Positions 34,641 to 47,941 of a DNA stretch of 64,000 nt are shown here, piece after piece. The position numbers and the translations under genes were made by a program. The stretch covers positions 62,001-126,000 of the forward strand of contig JAVXUO010001186.1 in the NCBI GenBank assembly GCA_033065855.1, in the 5' to 3' direction. The notes under the pieces were generated by a model, which worked only from the letters and a program-made list of their open reading frames with translations, searched no databases and was not told the DNA's origin. This DNA comes from Escallonia rubra (lineage: Eukaryota > Streptophyta > Magnoliopsida > Escalloniales > Escalloniaceae). The first letter of the stretch is position 1, and the number at the start of each line of letters is the position of its first letter.

Positions 34641-36722
34641 GTCAAGAAAATCCAATAAAAATTTAGTAAAAAAAAATTCACGAGATCAAATATACGAGAT
34701 TGAGTTTCAGAAGAAATCCCTTACCTCAATTCAAGCTATGCACACAGCTAAACAACCTCGTTCAGATCCTTTGATTTAACCTATATTGGCAAACTCTTTA
34801 TCAGGATTCGATCTATGCTATGGTGTTATAAACTCAGTATTGACTTCATGAACAATTCTCATTCCAACTCCCGAAATAAGCTAACTACAAGCGGTTCATT
34901 TATAGCAAATAGAGATTTCTCAAAATGGAAAACATATACGTTGTATGCACACTATATAGATTGGAAGGTCACTTACATAATGCTACGCAAATCCCCACAT
35001 CAAAATTTCCTGAGCGATGATCATGCTGCTATATCTGGCTCAAAGAACGGTCAATGCCATTCTTTTCCTCTCTATATCCCTATACGTGTGGTAACCCCAA
35101 AGCATCGTCGATCAACACAATATTCCTTTTTGAAATCTCCTCAAGAACTCAAGCATCGCATCCCCTGTTTGACGTTTACACACCCGCAACTAACCCGATT
35201 TGATAATCCCCAAGGTATTTCAAGAAATAATGTCTCTCCTCTCTATCACCGTAAACATTTTCTAAACTTCATTGACACCCAACGAAAACTATATTTCATT
35301 TCACACACAAACACATGTACTGCCATACGTACACACGCACGTACCACCTTGTATATATGCACACTCTTTATACCGGCACTACACGCACCCGTCTACCCAC
35401 AAACACCCAACACACACAGAACCTGTATGTCAAGACATACATAACCGCACTCCTCACCCAGTGTACAATCACAGTACAGTACCCCACATACACACCCTAT
35501 TACACATAGTCATCCAACAACAAACAAATCTACATGCATGCCAAATACGGACATCGTACACCTACAGATGTACACACAAACCACCTAATTCATTTCATTA
35601 CATCCACCGCCAACACTGCCGCTAAATCATCACCCTGCACATCCACCAAAATTACAACAACACCATCAAATCCCGCTTCACAATCAATATCGTAAAACCA
35701 ATTCTACACCATAATCATGGGATCCCGGTAGCAACGGCAATCGGACGGCTGTTGTGGTTAGTCCGGGGACTTACAGTGGCCCCTTCGGTACACCACGTCT
35801 CTACGGCTCACCGTTCGACCGGTGACTATTCGCTGCAATAGTTGCCGTGTTTGGACAGTGGGTGGGGACCCACGGTGGTGCAGCCTTGACCCTAGCTGGT
35901 GATTGGACATTCCGACAGCATGGAGGGGCTAAAGATTGGTGTGAGGTTAGGCCATTTTTTGGCTAACCGTACGGCTGTAGCGATAGCTATCAGTTCGAAG
36001 TCATTGAGGCTGTGACATGTTGACAGCAGCGGTGCAGTGGAGGTCCTTAGCTGGCAGTGGCCGTTATGTGACGGTCGTTCTTCTGTGGCCATTGTTGTGC
36101 CGACGTTTGACCTGTGGCCGTCCTTTGGCATCGATCTAGATTTTTTTGTTGGCTGATTCTGGGTATTAGTTGATGGTGGCAACATCATGTTGATTGCGGC
36201 ATGATGGTCGTAGCATCCGGTGAAGGCGTGAAGCCGGAGTTAATCTCCGGTGATCGCTGTGTGGCCGAAAATGGGGGCTGCCCAGATCTGGAAGTGGCGT
36301 CGCTCGTTCTAGGGCTGCCCACCCTCTGTTTCTCCTTACTCGTTTTCTCTGTTTTCTTTCTTCTATCTCTCTCTTCTTTTTTTTAACTAATTAATTTTGT
36401 TTTGCTTATTTATAAACATATATTCTTTTAATTGCTTCCGGCGGCTCCTCCTTTATATCCTCGAATCTTTCTCTATCATTTCATAATTTCACATTTTTCT
36501 CAATATATCTCTTTCCGCCTAGAATGAGACATTAGACATTTACATAGTAACCCTAATTTAATAATAATTCCTCAAGGTGCTTCCCTCGCTTCCTTAATTA
36601 ACAATCACAATGCTCATGCAAATTCTCGTTAAAATACCCAAATATTCTTACTTGTAGCCGCTAAAAATTAAATAAAATTGTTAGAAATTACTAAAAAGTT
36701 CAAGCCTAAGATTGAGGTATTA
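34640..36722 (-). mobile_element. Probable solo LTR or LTR fragment, gypsy type
   Basis: On the minus strand this stretch starts TGTAATACCTCAATC, a start common to plant Ty3/gypsy LTRs. It has a TATA-like GGATATAAAGGAGG near 36450-36463, then a GC-rich leader-like part (35700-36330) and a CA-rich part (35280-35590). No internal domain or partner LTR is seen. The left border near 34640 is uncertain. A 209-codon frame at 34815-35444 has no recognisable motif and is most likely chance. Confidence 0.4.
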
Positions 36723-37321
36723 CACGGTGTGACTTTGTTATAGTGTACAACTCATGTTCAATGTTACATGTATTTGTTTTATTGTACCTGAAATGCTTTG
36801 AAATGACTATTGATTGAGGGATTGAGTATATACTCGTTCCAAAAAAGTATTCTGAAGCCAAATGCTCTTATATTTATATCGAAATGCTATGGTTTTATTT
36901 GAAAAACCTTCAAAAAAAAATTATTATTTGACTCTATATGAAAAACCGTCTGAATCGTTTTGTTATTTTTAATCCTTGATCGACCTTGTTGGGCTCTCAA
37001 AAGCTCATTCTCGTTTGACTTCCTTTCCGCAAGTAATAACCATCATTAGGTTCCCTGAGTATGGACTAGAACCGAGTGAGAAAAATTGATTTAAGTTAGT
37101 ATTGCTCATTAGAACCCTTGCGTGGGTAAACTTCTCTAGCTTGTTATTAAGGTTTAAATTCAGTTTACTAATTATGTCTGTACATTGAGAGTGATACATC
37201 GATTAATGGTTTAGTTGCTCTGACCTTGGTAGTATTTATTTTTGTTTAGTTTGAGGATATTATTATCTTAGAGTGAGTGATCGAGTGAGTGTATAACATT
37301 AAGGACTTTCGGGATGTTACA
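36723..37321 (+). mobile_element. LTR-like fragment ending GGGATGTTACA
   Basis: The stretch ends CTTTCGGGATGTTACA, as do many plant gypsy LTRs, and has no coding capacity. Its start is not defined. It may belong with 34640-36722. Confidence 0.3.
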
Positions 37322-37830
37322 AACCATGTTGAAACGCCCATTGACAAACTGCGCACACCACAACGCGGACGTCCTACCACCCACCCACTCAGCTCCCACC
37401 TTACACCCCTTTCAGCACTGCACAACCACCGACACCCATAGACCACACCCCGCAGATGCTACTATACACATAGACAACCCCCACCTCATACCACCCCAAC
37501 ACACCCCCACCCCCTTACACTACCGGACAACCCTCAACCCATACAACACTATCGCACGCAACAATCCGGCCCCACTCCTACCACCTACCTGGGCATCCAT
37601 ACCACATAGCACGTACACCCACAGACGCAAAACACATAAACACAGCCCATATCCAACCCCCCCTCCTCTAACCACGTTCTGCCTAAACACTTTAACCACC
37701 GCATAACCCCAGTCCCTACCCACCCACAATCGTGTCTCCGTCCTGCCCTCCACGTTTACCACCCCCACGAACAAACACACCAAACCCACAAATGTGACAC
37801 ACACCCACATACATACATACACACACAAAA
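37322..37830. repeat. C/A-rich low-complexity tract
   Basis: About 500 bp are made of CCAC, CACC and ACAC runs with almost no G on the plus strand. Frames across it are long only because the sequence lacks stop-rich composition. From about 37690 it merges with the dispersed segment shared with 1680-2090. Confidence 0.7.
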
Positions 37831-38230
37831 AAAATCAGGAATAACACATTTTATGTTTGAATTGGACGGAAAGGTTTCAGACACACACTTGCAGCTGTTT
37901 TTCTTTTCATTTTTTTTTGCTTTCCTTCAAATTTACTGGTTGTGTCAAAGTTAATACAATCAAGGTAAAATGCCAGGTGATAGTTGTTAAAAGTAGGGGA
38001 TGAGAGGTCATAGGTACGATGGTTATGCTTTGTAGCCATTTATGTCGTTCCACCTATTTAGTTGTATTTAAAAATAGAAAAGACAACTTTCTAGGAATTA
38101 TATGCAAACACCTATTTAGCTGTGTTTGAGAAATGACAAAAGCCTTGAAAAAAATGATTTGAGGTTTGAAAGGCAAAGAAGATGCCAATGAATACAAATA
38201 GCTATAATACATATATGTGGATATTTTCAC
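37690..38230. repeat. Dispersed segment, copy 2 (first copy 1680-2090)
   Basis: It shares TGATAGTTGTTAAAAGTNGGGG, CACCTATTTAGTTGTAT and GATTTGAGGTTTGNAAGGCAAAGAA with the first copy. No gene is seen. Confidence 0.7.
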
Positions 38231-38269
38231 AAAGCCTCTGAAAATAGAAGTCTTTGAGAAGATAAGGAG

Positions 38270-38430
38270 TCAATATGGAATGCGAGAATCAAGCTTAAGG
38301 AGCGTGTTGAGAGTTAATCTTGATTCAATGAATTAGGACACTAGATTTGGAAAGAATCTAGACATGCATAAATGAAGGAAATATAAATGTGTGAGTGATT
38401 AAATGAGAAGATGAAAAGTGAAAGGTTATG
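38270..38430. repeat. Duplicated segment, interrupted copy, first part
   Basis: Matches 33966-34133. It ends where the gypsy LTR begins; the next part of the segment resumes at 46825. Confidence 0.85.
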
Positions 38431-40163
38431 TGTGAGAACCCAACATTTTATATGCTTTGATTACATATTTAAGTATGATTAGATAAACCACTTTATGTGA
38501 AAATGGTTATGATGAACTATGCATGATAACATATTCGAATGTATGTTTAAATGTTAAACACCTTGTACTAAGTAAATTGTCGTAATTTGATTAGCATTGT
38601 CGTGCTTGCTAGGTGGCATAATCTTGTCTTGTCACCTCATGCTTCTAGCCTTGTCATACTTTTCTTAGCCTTGTCATGCTTGCTAGGTGGCACAACTGTG
38701 TCTTGCCACCTCGTACTTTGAGCCTTGTCGTGCTTGCTAGGTGGCACAACCGTGTCTTGCCACCTCGTGCTTAAAGCCTCGTCGTGCTTGACTTTTCCAC
38801 CTCTTCACCTCCACTTGACACCTCCTACTTGCTTCTAATTTGATATAAAAGACCCAATTGACATGCTTAAATTCTCTTACCTCGTTTTTGAGAGAAAAGT
38901 GCAAGAAAAGCAACCAAAAACCTTACAAAATTTAGAATTAATGCTTGTTTTTGGAAGGGAACCTTAAGCAGTTGATTTGGAAAGTTTCTGTGAGCTTCAA
39001 ATAGTGTTTTGAACATGTTTGGAGGAGTCTTTGGAGGTGTTTCAAATCTGAAAATTGGATTCTTTCATCTCTTCTTTAAGGTAAGATAGTTAAAGTTTTT
39101 TAATGGGCTTTTAAGACATGAATATGGATATATGCTATGTTAGCGTAACTCTTTTAGTATGAATCAATTGTCAAACTTTTAAATACTTGTTAGAGACTTG
39201 TTAATAAGTGAATCTATTCATGTTTAACATATTGGAGGTTATGGAAGACGTGAAATAGGTTATGGTATGTGTGAATTATGGAATTATGTCAAATTAGAAA
39301 TGGTTAGAATATGGTTTTGGACATGTTTGTTAAGTTCTATAATTGAAGCTCAGGTGGTGAGTATAAATGACTATGTTACATGTTCAAGAGGTTATGAAGA
39401 TTATGTTACATCCTTTCATTGTATGGGATGGTCGATATATTGTTGATGATTATTATGCCACCCCGTTCAAATGATTGGGGGTTGAATTGATTGTATTTGA
39501 GTAGCGGTGTACCGTATGAGCGGAACAGTTGTACCTTCGACTGCTACCCGAGGCAGTATCGGTATTCAATTGTTTTCGGTTACTTTGCCTTTGGCCGAGG
39601 CAAATGTTGTGATCTTATATCCCGGGTGTGGTGACATAAGGGTGGTCTATTGATGGGACTGAATTCGAGAATGGTAAACTGTTGTAATGCTCAACTAAGT
39701 GTGAACATGTGATATGTGTTATGTGTACATTTAGAACTGCTTAATGTGATTGAATTGCAATAGCATGCATTATCAGTATTCTTGAGTTGAAAGTTACATT
39801 AAATGTCTTTGATTATCTTATTGAGCCAGTGGGCTGACGGGTTTTTACCCATAATAACATTTTAGATCAAGGAGCCGGTCCCTCGAAAGGCAAGGAGAAG
39901 GTGTGAGGCACGGTGAGAAGACGGGCAAGGGGTCACTTGTACATTTGTGAATTAAGTTGTACTTAAATAGTACAGTATGTCAACTTTGAGATCTGGCAGA
40001 GAGCTTACTAGGTGTGTTTTGTAATAGTAAACTCTTTAATTTTGTATAATATGGTTTAATTACCAAGTGGGTTAGAATGAATGGTATTATCAATATGATG
40101 TGATTAGCCTATGTGTTGTAAGGCTCTAGCTGGGTTGAGATAACCCTAAGTTGGGGCGTTACA
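38431..40163 (+). repeat. 5' LTR of the chromovirus-type gypsy element
   Basis: It contains four copies of a GCTAGGTGGCA(T/C)AA.C.TGTCTTG.CACCTC unit (38610-38770) and a hairpin-forming CGAGGCAGTATCGG/TTTGGCCGAGGC part near 39545-39600. The 3' LTR has the same array. Confidence 0.93.
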
Positions 40164-40167
40164 GTTG

Positions 40168-40180
40168 TGGTATCAGAGCG
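40168..40180 (+). promoter_or_regulatory. Primer-binding site of the gypsy element
   Basis: TGGTATCAGAGCG lies four bases after the 5' LTR and is complementary to the 3' end of initiator methionine tRNA, the usual primer for plant LTR elements. Confidence 0.9.
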
Positions 40181-40229
40181 TAGTTAAAGGCTGAGATAAG
40201 TTCCTAAGGCCTTTTGTGGTTAGAGATTA

Positions 40230-43200
40230 TTGAATTTTGCATATTATATGGGGGTACTTATGCGAAGTTTTGTGTGTAGGTCTATTACAGAGCAAGAGCG
40301 CGGAGCGCGAAATCATGGAAACAATAGAGAAATGGCTGATGAAGGAACTCAAAGAATGAATAATCTTGAGTTTAATGCTGAAGGCCAGGAGGGGCACAAC
40401 TCACAGGTAAATGTAGATGAACACTCCACTGGAAATAATAATCATGTGATTAATAGTGGATTATTGGAGGCTTGTCAGACACTCCAGCACGCCGTAGAAG
40501 AAACGCGATAAATGGGTGGAAATCCCCGTGTAGATACCAACGTGCAAGAAGTAGTAAATGAAGGCAATGCTAGAGGTGCTCAACAAGTTGAGCAACCCTA
40601 GGAGATATTGAATACTGCTCAGGTGTTGGGAGATAGGGTCTTACCCTTGATAGGTTTGTTAAACTGATAAACAATCTATTCTTTGGGAAGCCTGATCCAA
40701 CCTTAACCGATGAATGGTTGGCTAAAGTGGAGAAATTCTTGATACTGCTTGGATTCTGAATTCTCAGAGGTTGGTGTATACTAGCTTTATGCTAGAGGCT
40801 AGTGCAAAAAGATGGTGGAAATTGTTATCTATGAAGTGGGAGAGGGAAGGAGTCCCGTTGACTTGGGAAAACTTTAAAAGGGAGTTCACTAATAAGTATG
40901 TTCCAGCGGTGACCCAAGAAAAAAGAGAAGTAAATTTTATAAAGTTTGAAGAACAAAATATGTCGGTATCAATTCATGAATCACATTTTACTGATCTAGC
41001 CAGATTTTATCCGTACCTGGTGGATACAGAAGAAAGAAAAGTAAGAAATTTTGTTAAAGGTTTGAATAAGGATCTTCGAGATAAGTTGATCCCTTTACAG
41101 CTACAAACTTATATGGCAGTTGTTGATAGAGCATTGGCTATTGAGAATGATTTGGAAGAGGAAAATAATGTTGATACAGAACCATTTAGAGTATCATCAT
41201 ACGGTGGACAGGGAAATCGTAAAAGTGGGAATGTGAACCCCGGTGGAAGGGGCTGAGGGGATACGTGGCAGGGAAATTTTCAAAGGAGGAAATCATAATT
41301 TCTATGGAAACGGTCAGGGAAGAGGTCGAGGTAATCAAATGAGTGGTTATACTGGTAGTCAAGCTAGCTTTGCAACATCATCCCCAGGTGATAATAATAA
41401 AAGGAGAAATCAGACTGAGATATCAAGCACGCAACCATCAAAGCAGGCAAGAATTGGAGAGCGATGTACGTATTGTAATTGGACTGGACATACAGAGAAT
41501 GAATGTCACAGAAAGATGGGTTTGTGTATCAGGTGTGCTCAGCCTGGACATATTGGGAAAAATTGCCCTTATTCTAAAAATCAAAGTATGACTCGTGATA
41601 ACCAAGGTAGAGGGAATCTGCAAGGGAATGCTGAGAGCCCAAGAGTACAAGGACGAGTATATGTATTGGAATCCCAAGATATTCGAGATACTAGCATAGT
41701 TATTGAAGGTACACTTACTATTTTCCAATGTGTTGCTAGATTACTATTTGATCCTAGTTCTACCCATTCATTCATTTCATCATATATGGTGCCCATGTTA
41801 CTCCAAGAACCTCAGTTGCTACCATATGTGTTGGAAGTTAGTACTCCTCTAGGAGAAAGTACTCTAGTTAGTCTGATATATAAATCTTGTGAAATGATTG
41901 TGGGTGAGCATACGTTAAATGCGGACTTGATTGTTTTGCTTATGAGAGGAATTGATATATTGTTGGTGATGGATTGGTTGTCATCTAATCGGGTATCACT
42001 AGATTGTTTTCGTAAGGTTGTGACATTTACTACATTTGATGGAGAATTATGTAAGTTCCAAGATAGAAAGGATGGGGATATGAATATTATTTTAGCTATC
42101 CGAGTAGAGGAATTACGTCCTAGAGGTGGTATGGGATGTTTAGGTTATATGGTGGATAAGCAGAAAAGAAATGTTAAAATAGAATATATACCTGTAGTAA
42201 ATGAATTTGTGGATGTATTTCCTGAGGATGTCACAAAATTACCGGTTGAGTAGGAAATGGAATTTGTGATAGACTTGTTTCCAAGAACAGCCCCAATCAA
42301 AAGCGTCTTCTAGGATGGCTCCAGGTTGAATTGAGGAAGTTGAAGTCGCAGTTACAAGAATTACTGGATAAGTGGTTTATTCGACCTAGTGTATCACCAT
42401 GGCGAGCCCAGTTTTACTTGTTAAAAAGAAAGATGGTACAATGAGGTTGTGAATGAATTACCGGCAATTGAATAGAGTAAATCTATAAAATAAGTATCCA
42501 TTACCGCACATAGATGATTTGCTTGATCAGTTACAAGGGGCAGTGGTATTTTCTAAGTTGGACTTTAGATTTGGATACCATCAATTGAAGATAAGAGAGG
42601 AAGATATTCCAAAGACAGCTTTCCGTACAAGGTATGAACATTATGAATTGTTGTCATGCCGTTTGGATTGACGAATGCTCATGCAGCCTTTATGGACTTA
42701 ATGCATCGAATTTTTAAGGAGCTTTTAGATCAGTTTATAGTAGTTTGTATTGATGATATTTTGGTCTATTCAAAAAGTACAGAGGAGCATGAACGTCATT
42801 TGAGGATTCTATTGCAAGTACTACGGGATACGAAATTGTATGCTAAGTTCAGTAAATGTGAATTTTGGTTAAAGCAAGTGGCCTTCTTAGGTCATATAGT
42901 GTCTGAAGCAGGGGTGACTGTTGACCCGTCTAAAATAGAAGCTGTTTTGAATTGGCAAGTGCCAAAGAATGTAGCAGAAGTTAGAAGTTTCTTGGGATTG
43001 GCGGGATATTATCGTCGATTTGTACAAGATTTTTCAAGGATAGCTGCACCATTGTCCACATTGACTCGGAAGGAAATGGCATATCAGGGGACCGATAAGT
43101 GTGAGGTGAGTTTTCAAGAGTTAAAAATGACATTAACCACAGTTTCAAATTTATTTTATTTTTTTTGCCGAGTGGAAATAAGAGTTTTATGGTGTACAAC

Positions 43201-45145
43201 GATGCTTCAAAGAAAGGATTAGGTTGTATATTGATACAAGATGGCAAAGTTGTGGCTTATGCTTCGAGAAAGCTGAAGCCCTATGAACAGAATTATCCAA
43301 CGCATGATCTTGAGTTAGCAGTGATTATGTTTGCATTGCATAAGTGGAGGCATTATTTGTATGGTGCTGAGTTTGAAATTTTTACTGATCATAAGAGTTT
43401 GAAATACTTATTTTCTCAGCAAGATTTGAATATGAGACAGAGAAGGTGGATGGAAGTACTCAATGATTATCACTGTACGATTCAGTATCACCCAGGTAAA
43501 GCCAATGTTGTTGCAGATGCACTAAGTAGGAAAGTGCAAGTTGCTAGCTTAATGGTGAAAGAGTGGAAGATGATTGAGCAAGCTTGTTCATGGGAGTTAT
43601 CTATTACTGAGTCAGGAATTATTCTTGCAAATTTACAAGTGAAACCAGTGTTATTACAGAGAATCCAGGAGGAACAAGAAAGAAATTTGGAGTTGCAGAT
43701 AGAAGTGAAGGATAAAGATGGAACCTTTAAACCTGAGTTTTTTTATGGATATTGATGGTTTCTTACGGTATAAAGACAGGATAGTTGTGCCTAACAATGA
43801 AGAGTTGAAAGGAGAAATACTGAAAGAGGCCCATAAGTCAAAGTATACAGTGCACCCAGGTGGAACAAAGATGTAACGAGATTTGAAATGTAATTACTGG
43901 TGGAATAACATGAAACAAGAAATAGCTGACTTTGTTTGAAGATGTATTGTATGTCAACAAGTAAAAGCCAAACACCAAAGACCGGCAGGTCGATTGGAAC
44001 CATTACCGGTACCCGAATGGAAGTGGGACCATATAACAATGGATTTTGTTACAGGATTGCCAAGGACCCGTGATGGGCATGATTCAGTATGGGTGATTGT
44101 GGATAGATTGACGAAATCTGCTCATTTCCTACCTGTACTTAAGACGTACTCATTGGATAAATTAGCCCGAGTGTATGTACAAGAAATAGTTCGATTGCAT
44201 GGAATACCAGTAAGTATTGTAAGTGATAGAGATCTAAGATTTATATCTCATTTCTAGAAAAGTTTGCAAGGTGCATTGGGTACAAATTTGAAATTTAGCA
44301 CAGCATTTCATCCTCAGACTGATGGACAATCTGAGAGAACTATTCAAACATTGGAGGATATGCTTCGTGCATGTGTGATAGATTTCAAAGGAAGTTGGGA
44401 TCAACATCTGGCATTGATTGAATTTGCTTATAATAACAGTTATCAGGCCACTATCGGTATGGCACCATATGAAGTTCTATATGGACGAAAGTGTCGCTCA
44501 CCAATTTGTTGGAGTGAAGTCGGAGAAAGGAGTTTAATTGGGCCACAAATAGTTCAAGAGACCACTGAAAAGATTCAGCAAATTCGGCAAAATATTTTGA
44601 CTGCTCAAAGCCGATAGAAAAGTTATGCTGATAACAGACGAAGAGATTTGGAATTTTCAGTGGGAGATTTTGTATTTCTTAAGGTGTCGCCATTCAAAGG
44701 TATAAAGCAATTTGGAAAGAAAGGCAAGTTGTCACCAAGATATATTGGCCCTTATGAAATATTGGATCGTGTTGGAAATTTAGCATACAGAGTTGCCTTA
44801 CATGTGTCTTTGGAAGGAGTACATGATGTGTTCCATGTTTCTATGTTGCGAAAGTATAACCCTGACCCATCTCATGTGATAAGCCCTGAGCCGATATCAG
44901 TCCAATCAGATTTGTCATATGAAGAGTTGCCGGTGCAGATTTTAGCTTTTGATGTGAAAGTTTTGAGGAATAAAAGCATTCCGTTGGTTGGCAAAATCAT
45001 GAAGTGGAAGAAGCCACGTGGGAAAAAGAGGAAGATATGCGGAGAGATTATCCGCACCTATTTGGTAAGTTTAAGTTATGAATTTGGGGACCAAATTCTT
45101 TTAAGAAGTGAAGGGTGTGAGAACCCAACATTCTATATGCTTTGA
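40230..45145 (+). pseudogene. Gag-pol region of the chromovirus-type gypsy element
   Basis: Gag (about 40300-41600) has ASAKRWWKLL, WENFKREFTNKYVPA and two zinc knuckles (CTYCNWTGHTENEC; CIRCAQPGHIGKNC). Protease has LFDPSSTHSFIS and MDWLSSN. Reverse transcriptase (42280-42930) has [16 protein letters not shown] and CIDDILVYS. RNase H (43170-43530) has [20 protein letters not shown] and FTDHKSLKY. Integrase (43830-44560) has [10 protein letters not shown] and FHPQTDGQSERT. The end (44650-45060) has HDVFHVSMLRKY and a chromodomain-like part. Chromodomains in this lineage are thought to guide integration to heterochromatin. A fossil with several breaks. Confidence 0.9.
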
Positions 45146-46824
45146 TTACATATTTAAGTATGATTAGATGAATCACTTTATGTGAAAATGATTATGATGA
45201 ACTATGCATGATAACATATTCGAATGTATGTTTAAATGTTAAACACCTTGTACTAAGTAAATTGTCGTAATTTGATTAGCATTGTCGTGCTTGCTAGGTG
45301 GCATAATCTTGTCTTGTCACCTCATGCTTCTAGCCTTGTCATACTTTTCTTAGCCTTGTCATGCTTGCTAGGTGGCACAACTGTGTCTTGCCACCTCGTA
45401 CTTTGAGCCTTGTCATGCTTGCTAGGTGGCACAACTGTGTCTTGCCACCTCGTGCTTAAAGCCTCATCGTGCTTGACTTTTCCACCTCTTCACCTCCACT
45501 TGACACCTCCTACTTGCTTCTAATTTGATATAATTCTCTTACCTCGTTTTTGAGAGAAAAGTGCAAGAAAAGCAACCAAAAACCTCACAAAATCTAGAAT
45601 TAAGGCTTGTTTTTTAAAGGGAACCTTAAGCAGTTGATTTGGAAAGTTTCTATGAGCTTCAAACAGTGTTTTGAACGTGTTTTGAGGAGTATTTTGAAGG
45701 TGTTTCAAATCTGAAAATTGGGTTCTTTCATCTCTTCTTTAACGTAAGATAGTTAAAGCTTTTTAATGCGCTTTTAGGACATGAATATGGATGTATGCTA
45801 TGTTAGCGTAACTCTTTTAGTATGAATCAATTGTCAAACTTTTAAATACTTGTTAGAGACTTGTTAATAAGTGAATCTATTCATGTTTAACATATTGGAG
45901 GTTATGGAAGACGTGAAATAGGTTATGGTATGTGTGAATTATGGAATTATGTCAAATTAGAAATGGTTAGAATATGGTTTTGGACATGTTTGTTAAGTTC
46001 TATAATTGAAGCTCATTTGTTGAATATAAATGATTATGTTACATGTTCAAGATGTTATGAAGATGATGTTACATCATTTCATTGTAAGGGATGGTTGATA
46101 TATTGTTGATAATTATTATGCCACCCCATTCAAATGATTGGGCATTGATTTGATTGTGTTTGAGTAGCAGTGCACCGTATGAGCCGAACCGTTGTATCTC
46201 CGACTGCTACCCGAGGCAGTATCGGTATTCAATTGTTTTCGGTTACTTTGCCTTTGGCCGAGGCAAAGGTTGTGATCTTATATCCCGGGTGTGGTGACAT
46301 AAGGGTGGTCTATTGATGGGACTGAATTCGGGAATGGTAAACTCTTGTAATGCTCAACTAAGTGTGAACACATGATATGTGTTATGTGCACATCTAGAAC
46401 TGCTTAATGCGATTGAATTGCAATAGCATGCATTATCAATATTCTTGAGTTGAAAATTACATTAAATGTCTTTGATTATCTTATTAAGCTAGTGGGCTGA
46501 CGGGTTTTTACCCATAATAATATTTTAGATCAAGGAGCCGGTCCCTCGAAAGGCAAGGAAAAGGTGTGAGGCAAGGTGAGAAGACAGGCAAGGGGTCACT
46601 TGTACATTTGTGAATTAAGTTGTACTTAAATAGTACAGTATGTCAACTTTGAGATCTGGCAGAGAGCTTACTAGGTGTGTTTTGTAATAGTAAACTCTTT
46701 AATTTTGTATAATATGGTTTAATTACCAAGTGAGTTAGAATGAGTGGTATTATCAATATGATGAGATTAGCCTGTGTTGTAATGCTCCAGCTGGGTTGAG
46801 ATAACCCTAAGTTGGGGCGTTACA
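45116..46824 (+). repeat. 3' LTR of the chromovirus-type gypsy element
   Basis: Nearly identical to the 5' LTR, including the GCTAGGTGGCA repeat block. A purine tract immediately precedes it. Confidence 0.93.
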
Positions 46825-47025
46825 TTAGGTGAGTTACTTCTAGGTTATGAATAAGTCTTTAATATATTTCTAGACTTTTCTATGTAGTAGTATAAATTGG
46901 TGCATCTCGTTGTCACTTTGAAATTAATCAAAAAAATAGAGTGAGTTTTATAAATAGAAGTGTTGATTGAGTAGAGAAAAATATAAGAGTGTTTCTCCTT
47001 TCCACTACCTTCTCTTCCATAATAT
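46825..47025. repeat. Duplicated segment, interrupted copy, second part
   Basis: Matches 34134-34305 and ends with CCATAATAT, where the copia LTR begins. The segment resumes at 51962. Confidence 0.85.
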
Positions 47026-47941
47026 TGTTGAAAAAAATAAGGCAATAATGGAGACAGAAAAATAACCTGAGTCGAATGCTATGCACTATTTCCTTAAAAA
47101 TTTATTTGCACCCTTATTACCTGCTCAGGATAGCAGCAAATATGCCTCCCAAGTTAAAACATGTAAAACACTGTTGATTACAATAGATTGCAGTCAATAG
47201 AGAGAAATTTGAGAGAGAGAGAAAGAACAAGAAAGAAATTTGAAGTGAGAATATGACTCTACCATCAGCCCAATTTATACACCACCAACAGGTGCCTTGA
47301 ACAGGTGCAATCAATTGTGCAAGTTAAATGACTCTGTAGGTGCCATTTAACAGTCAAATTTTGACTCATAGTGAACCGATGCATCCTTTGAACTAAAAGA
47401 CACCATGAACATGTGCCTTCTTAATTTAAAAAGATCATAAATCTGTTTAATTTCACCAACAGTAACACTGTTTTAGTCCAAAAAACACACCTATTCTAGT
47501 TCACAGGTTGAATTTGTTGCAAAAAGTTAAGGTTGGGCTCGAGATGAGGGCTCCTAGCGGTGATACGCACGTGCGAAGTGCAAAGTGCGCCTAAAAGCAT
47601 CAATAGCGCCTCTACGCCACCGTCGTCACCCTCGCCACTACCGCCGATGACGCAGGCACCCAGGCGCACGGAGTGCAGTGCATCACACATGTGCGAGTGC
47701 ATGGCCATACATACCATGTGTTTCTAGAACAATATAGTATGTCACATGGCCAATTAACCTTTCCATTTCTCAAGGAATGTGAGAACCCACATTATGACAA
47801 TTTTCAACCTTATTGAATTTCAATCTTTGAGAGTTTATATCCTTCTAACCTATCAATCAGATTGATTGATTCTTTTTGGACATTAAATCGTGTGGTACAA
47901 AGTTCAATAAGGTAGGATCCAATTTAGGAAAATTTCCAACA
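47026..47941 (-). repeat. 3' LTR of the minus-strand copia element
   Basis: Matches 51061-51961, for example GCAAATATGCCTCCCAAG, CTCTGTAGGTG.CATTTAACAG and the GC-rich GCGCCT.TACGCC part. Confidence 0.85.

Larger units (their letters stand above)
38431..46824 (+). mobile_element. Ty3/gypsy chromovirus-type element, both LTRs
   Basis: LTRs of 1733 and 1709 bp (38431-40163 and 45116-46824) begin TGTGAGAACCC and end GGGGCGTTACA. A primer-binding site TGGTATCAGAGCG (40168-40180, initiator-Met tRNA type) and a purine tract (AGAAGTGAAGGG, 45104-45115) are in place. The flanking five bases are TTATG (38426-38430) and TTAGG (46825-46829), close to a duplicated target. Gag, protease, reverse transcriptase, RNase H, integrase and a chromodomain-like C terminus appear in that order, as in the Tekay/Del lineage. 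The LTRs are very alike, so it is among the younger insertions here. The coding region is broken in several places. Confidence 0.93.

Noticed and set aside
34815-35444. 209-codon plus-strand frame
   Set aside because: No motif, Thr/His-rich end made by a CA-rich tract, and it lies within a probable LTR.
35700-36400. GC-rich stretch as a CpG-rich host gene
   Set aside because: Frames on either strand are short and have no recognisable domain; the stretch fits the leader of a gypsy LTR better.
37314-37828. Open frames on both strands of the C/A-rich tract
   Set aside because: Low complexity with overlapping frames on both strands and no conserved text.
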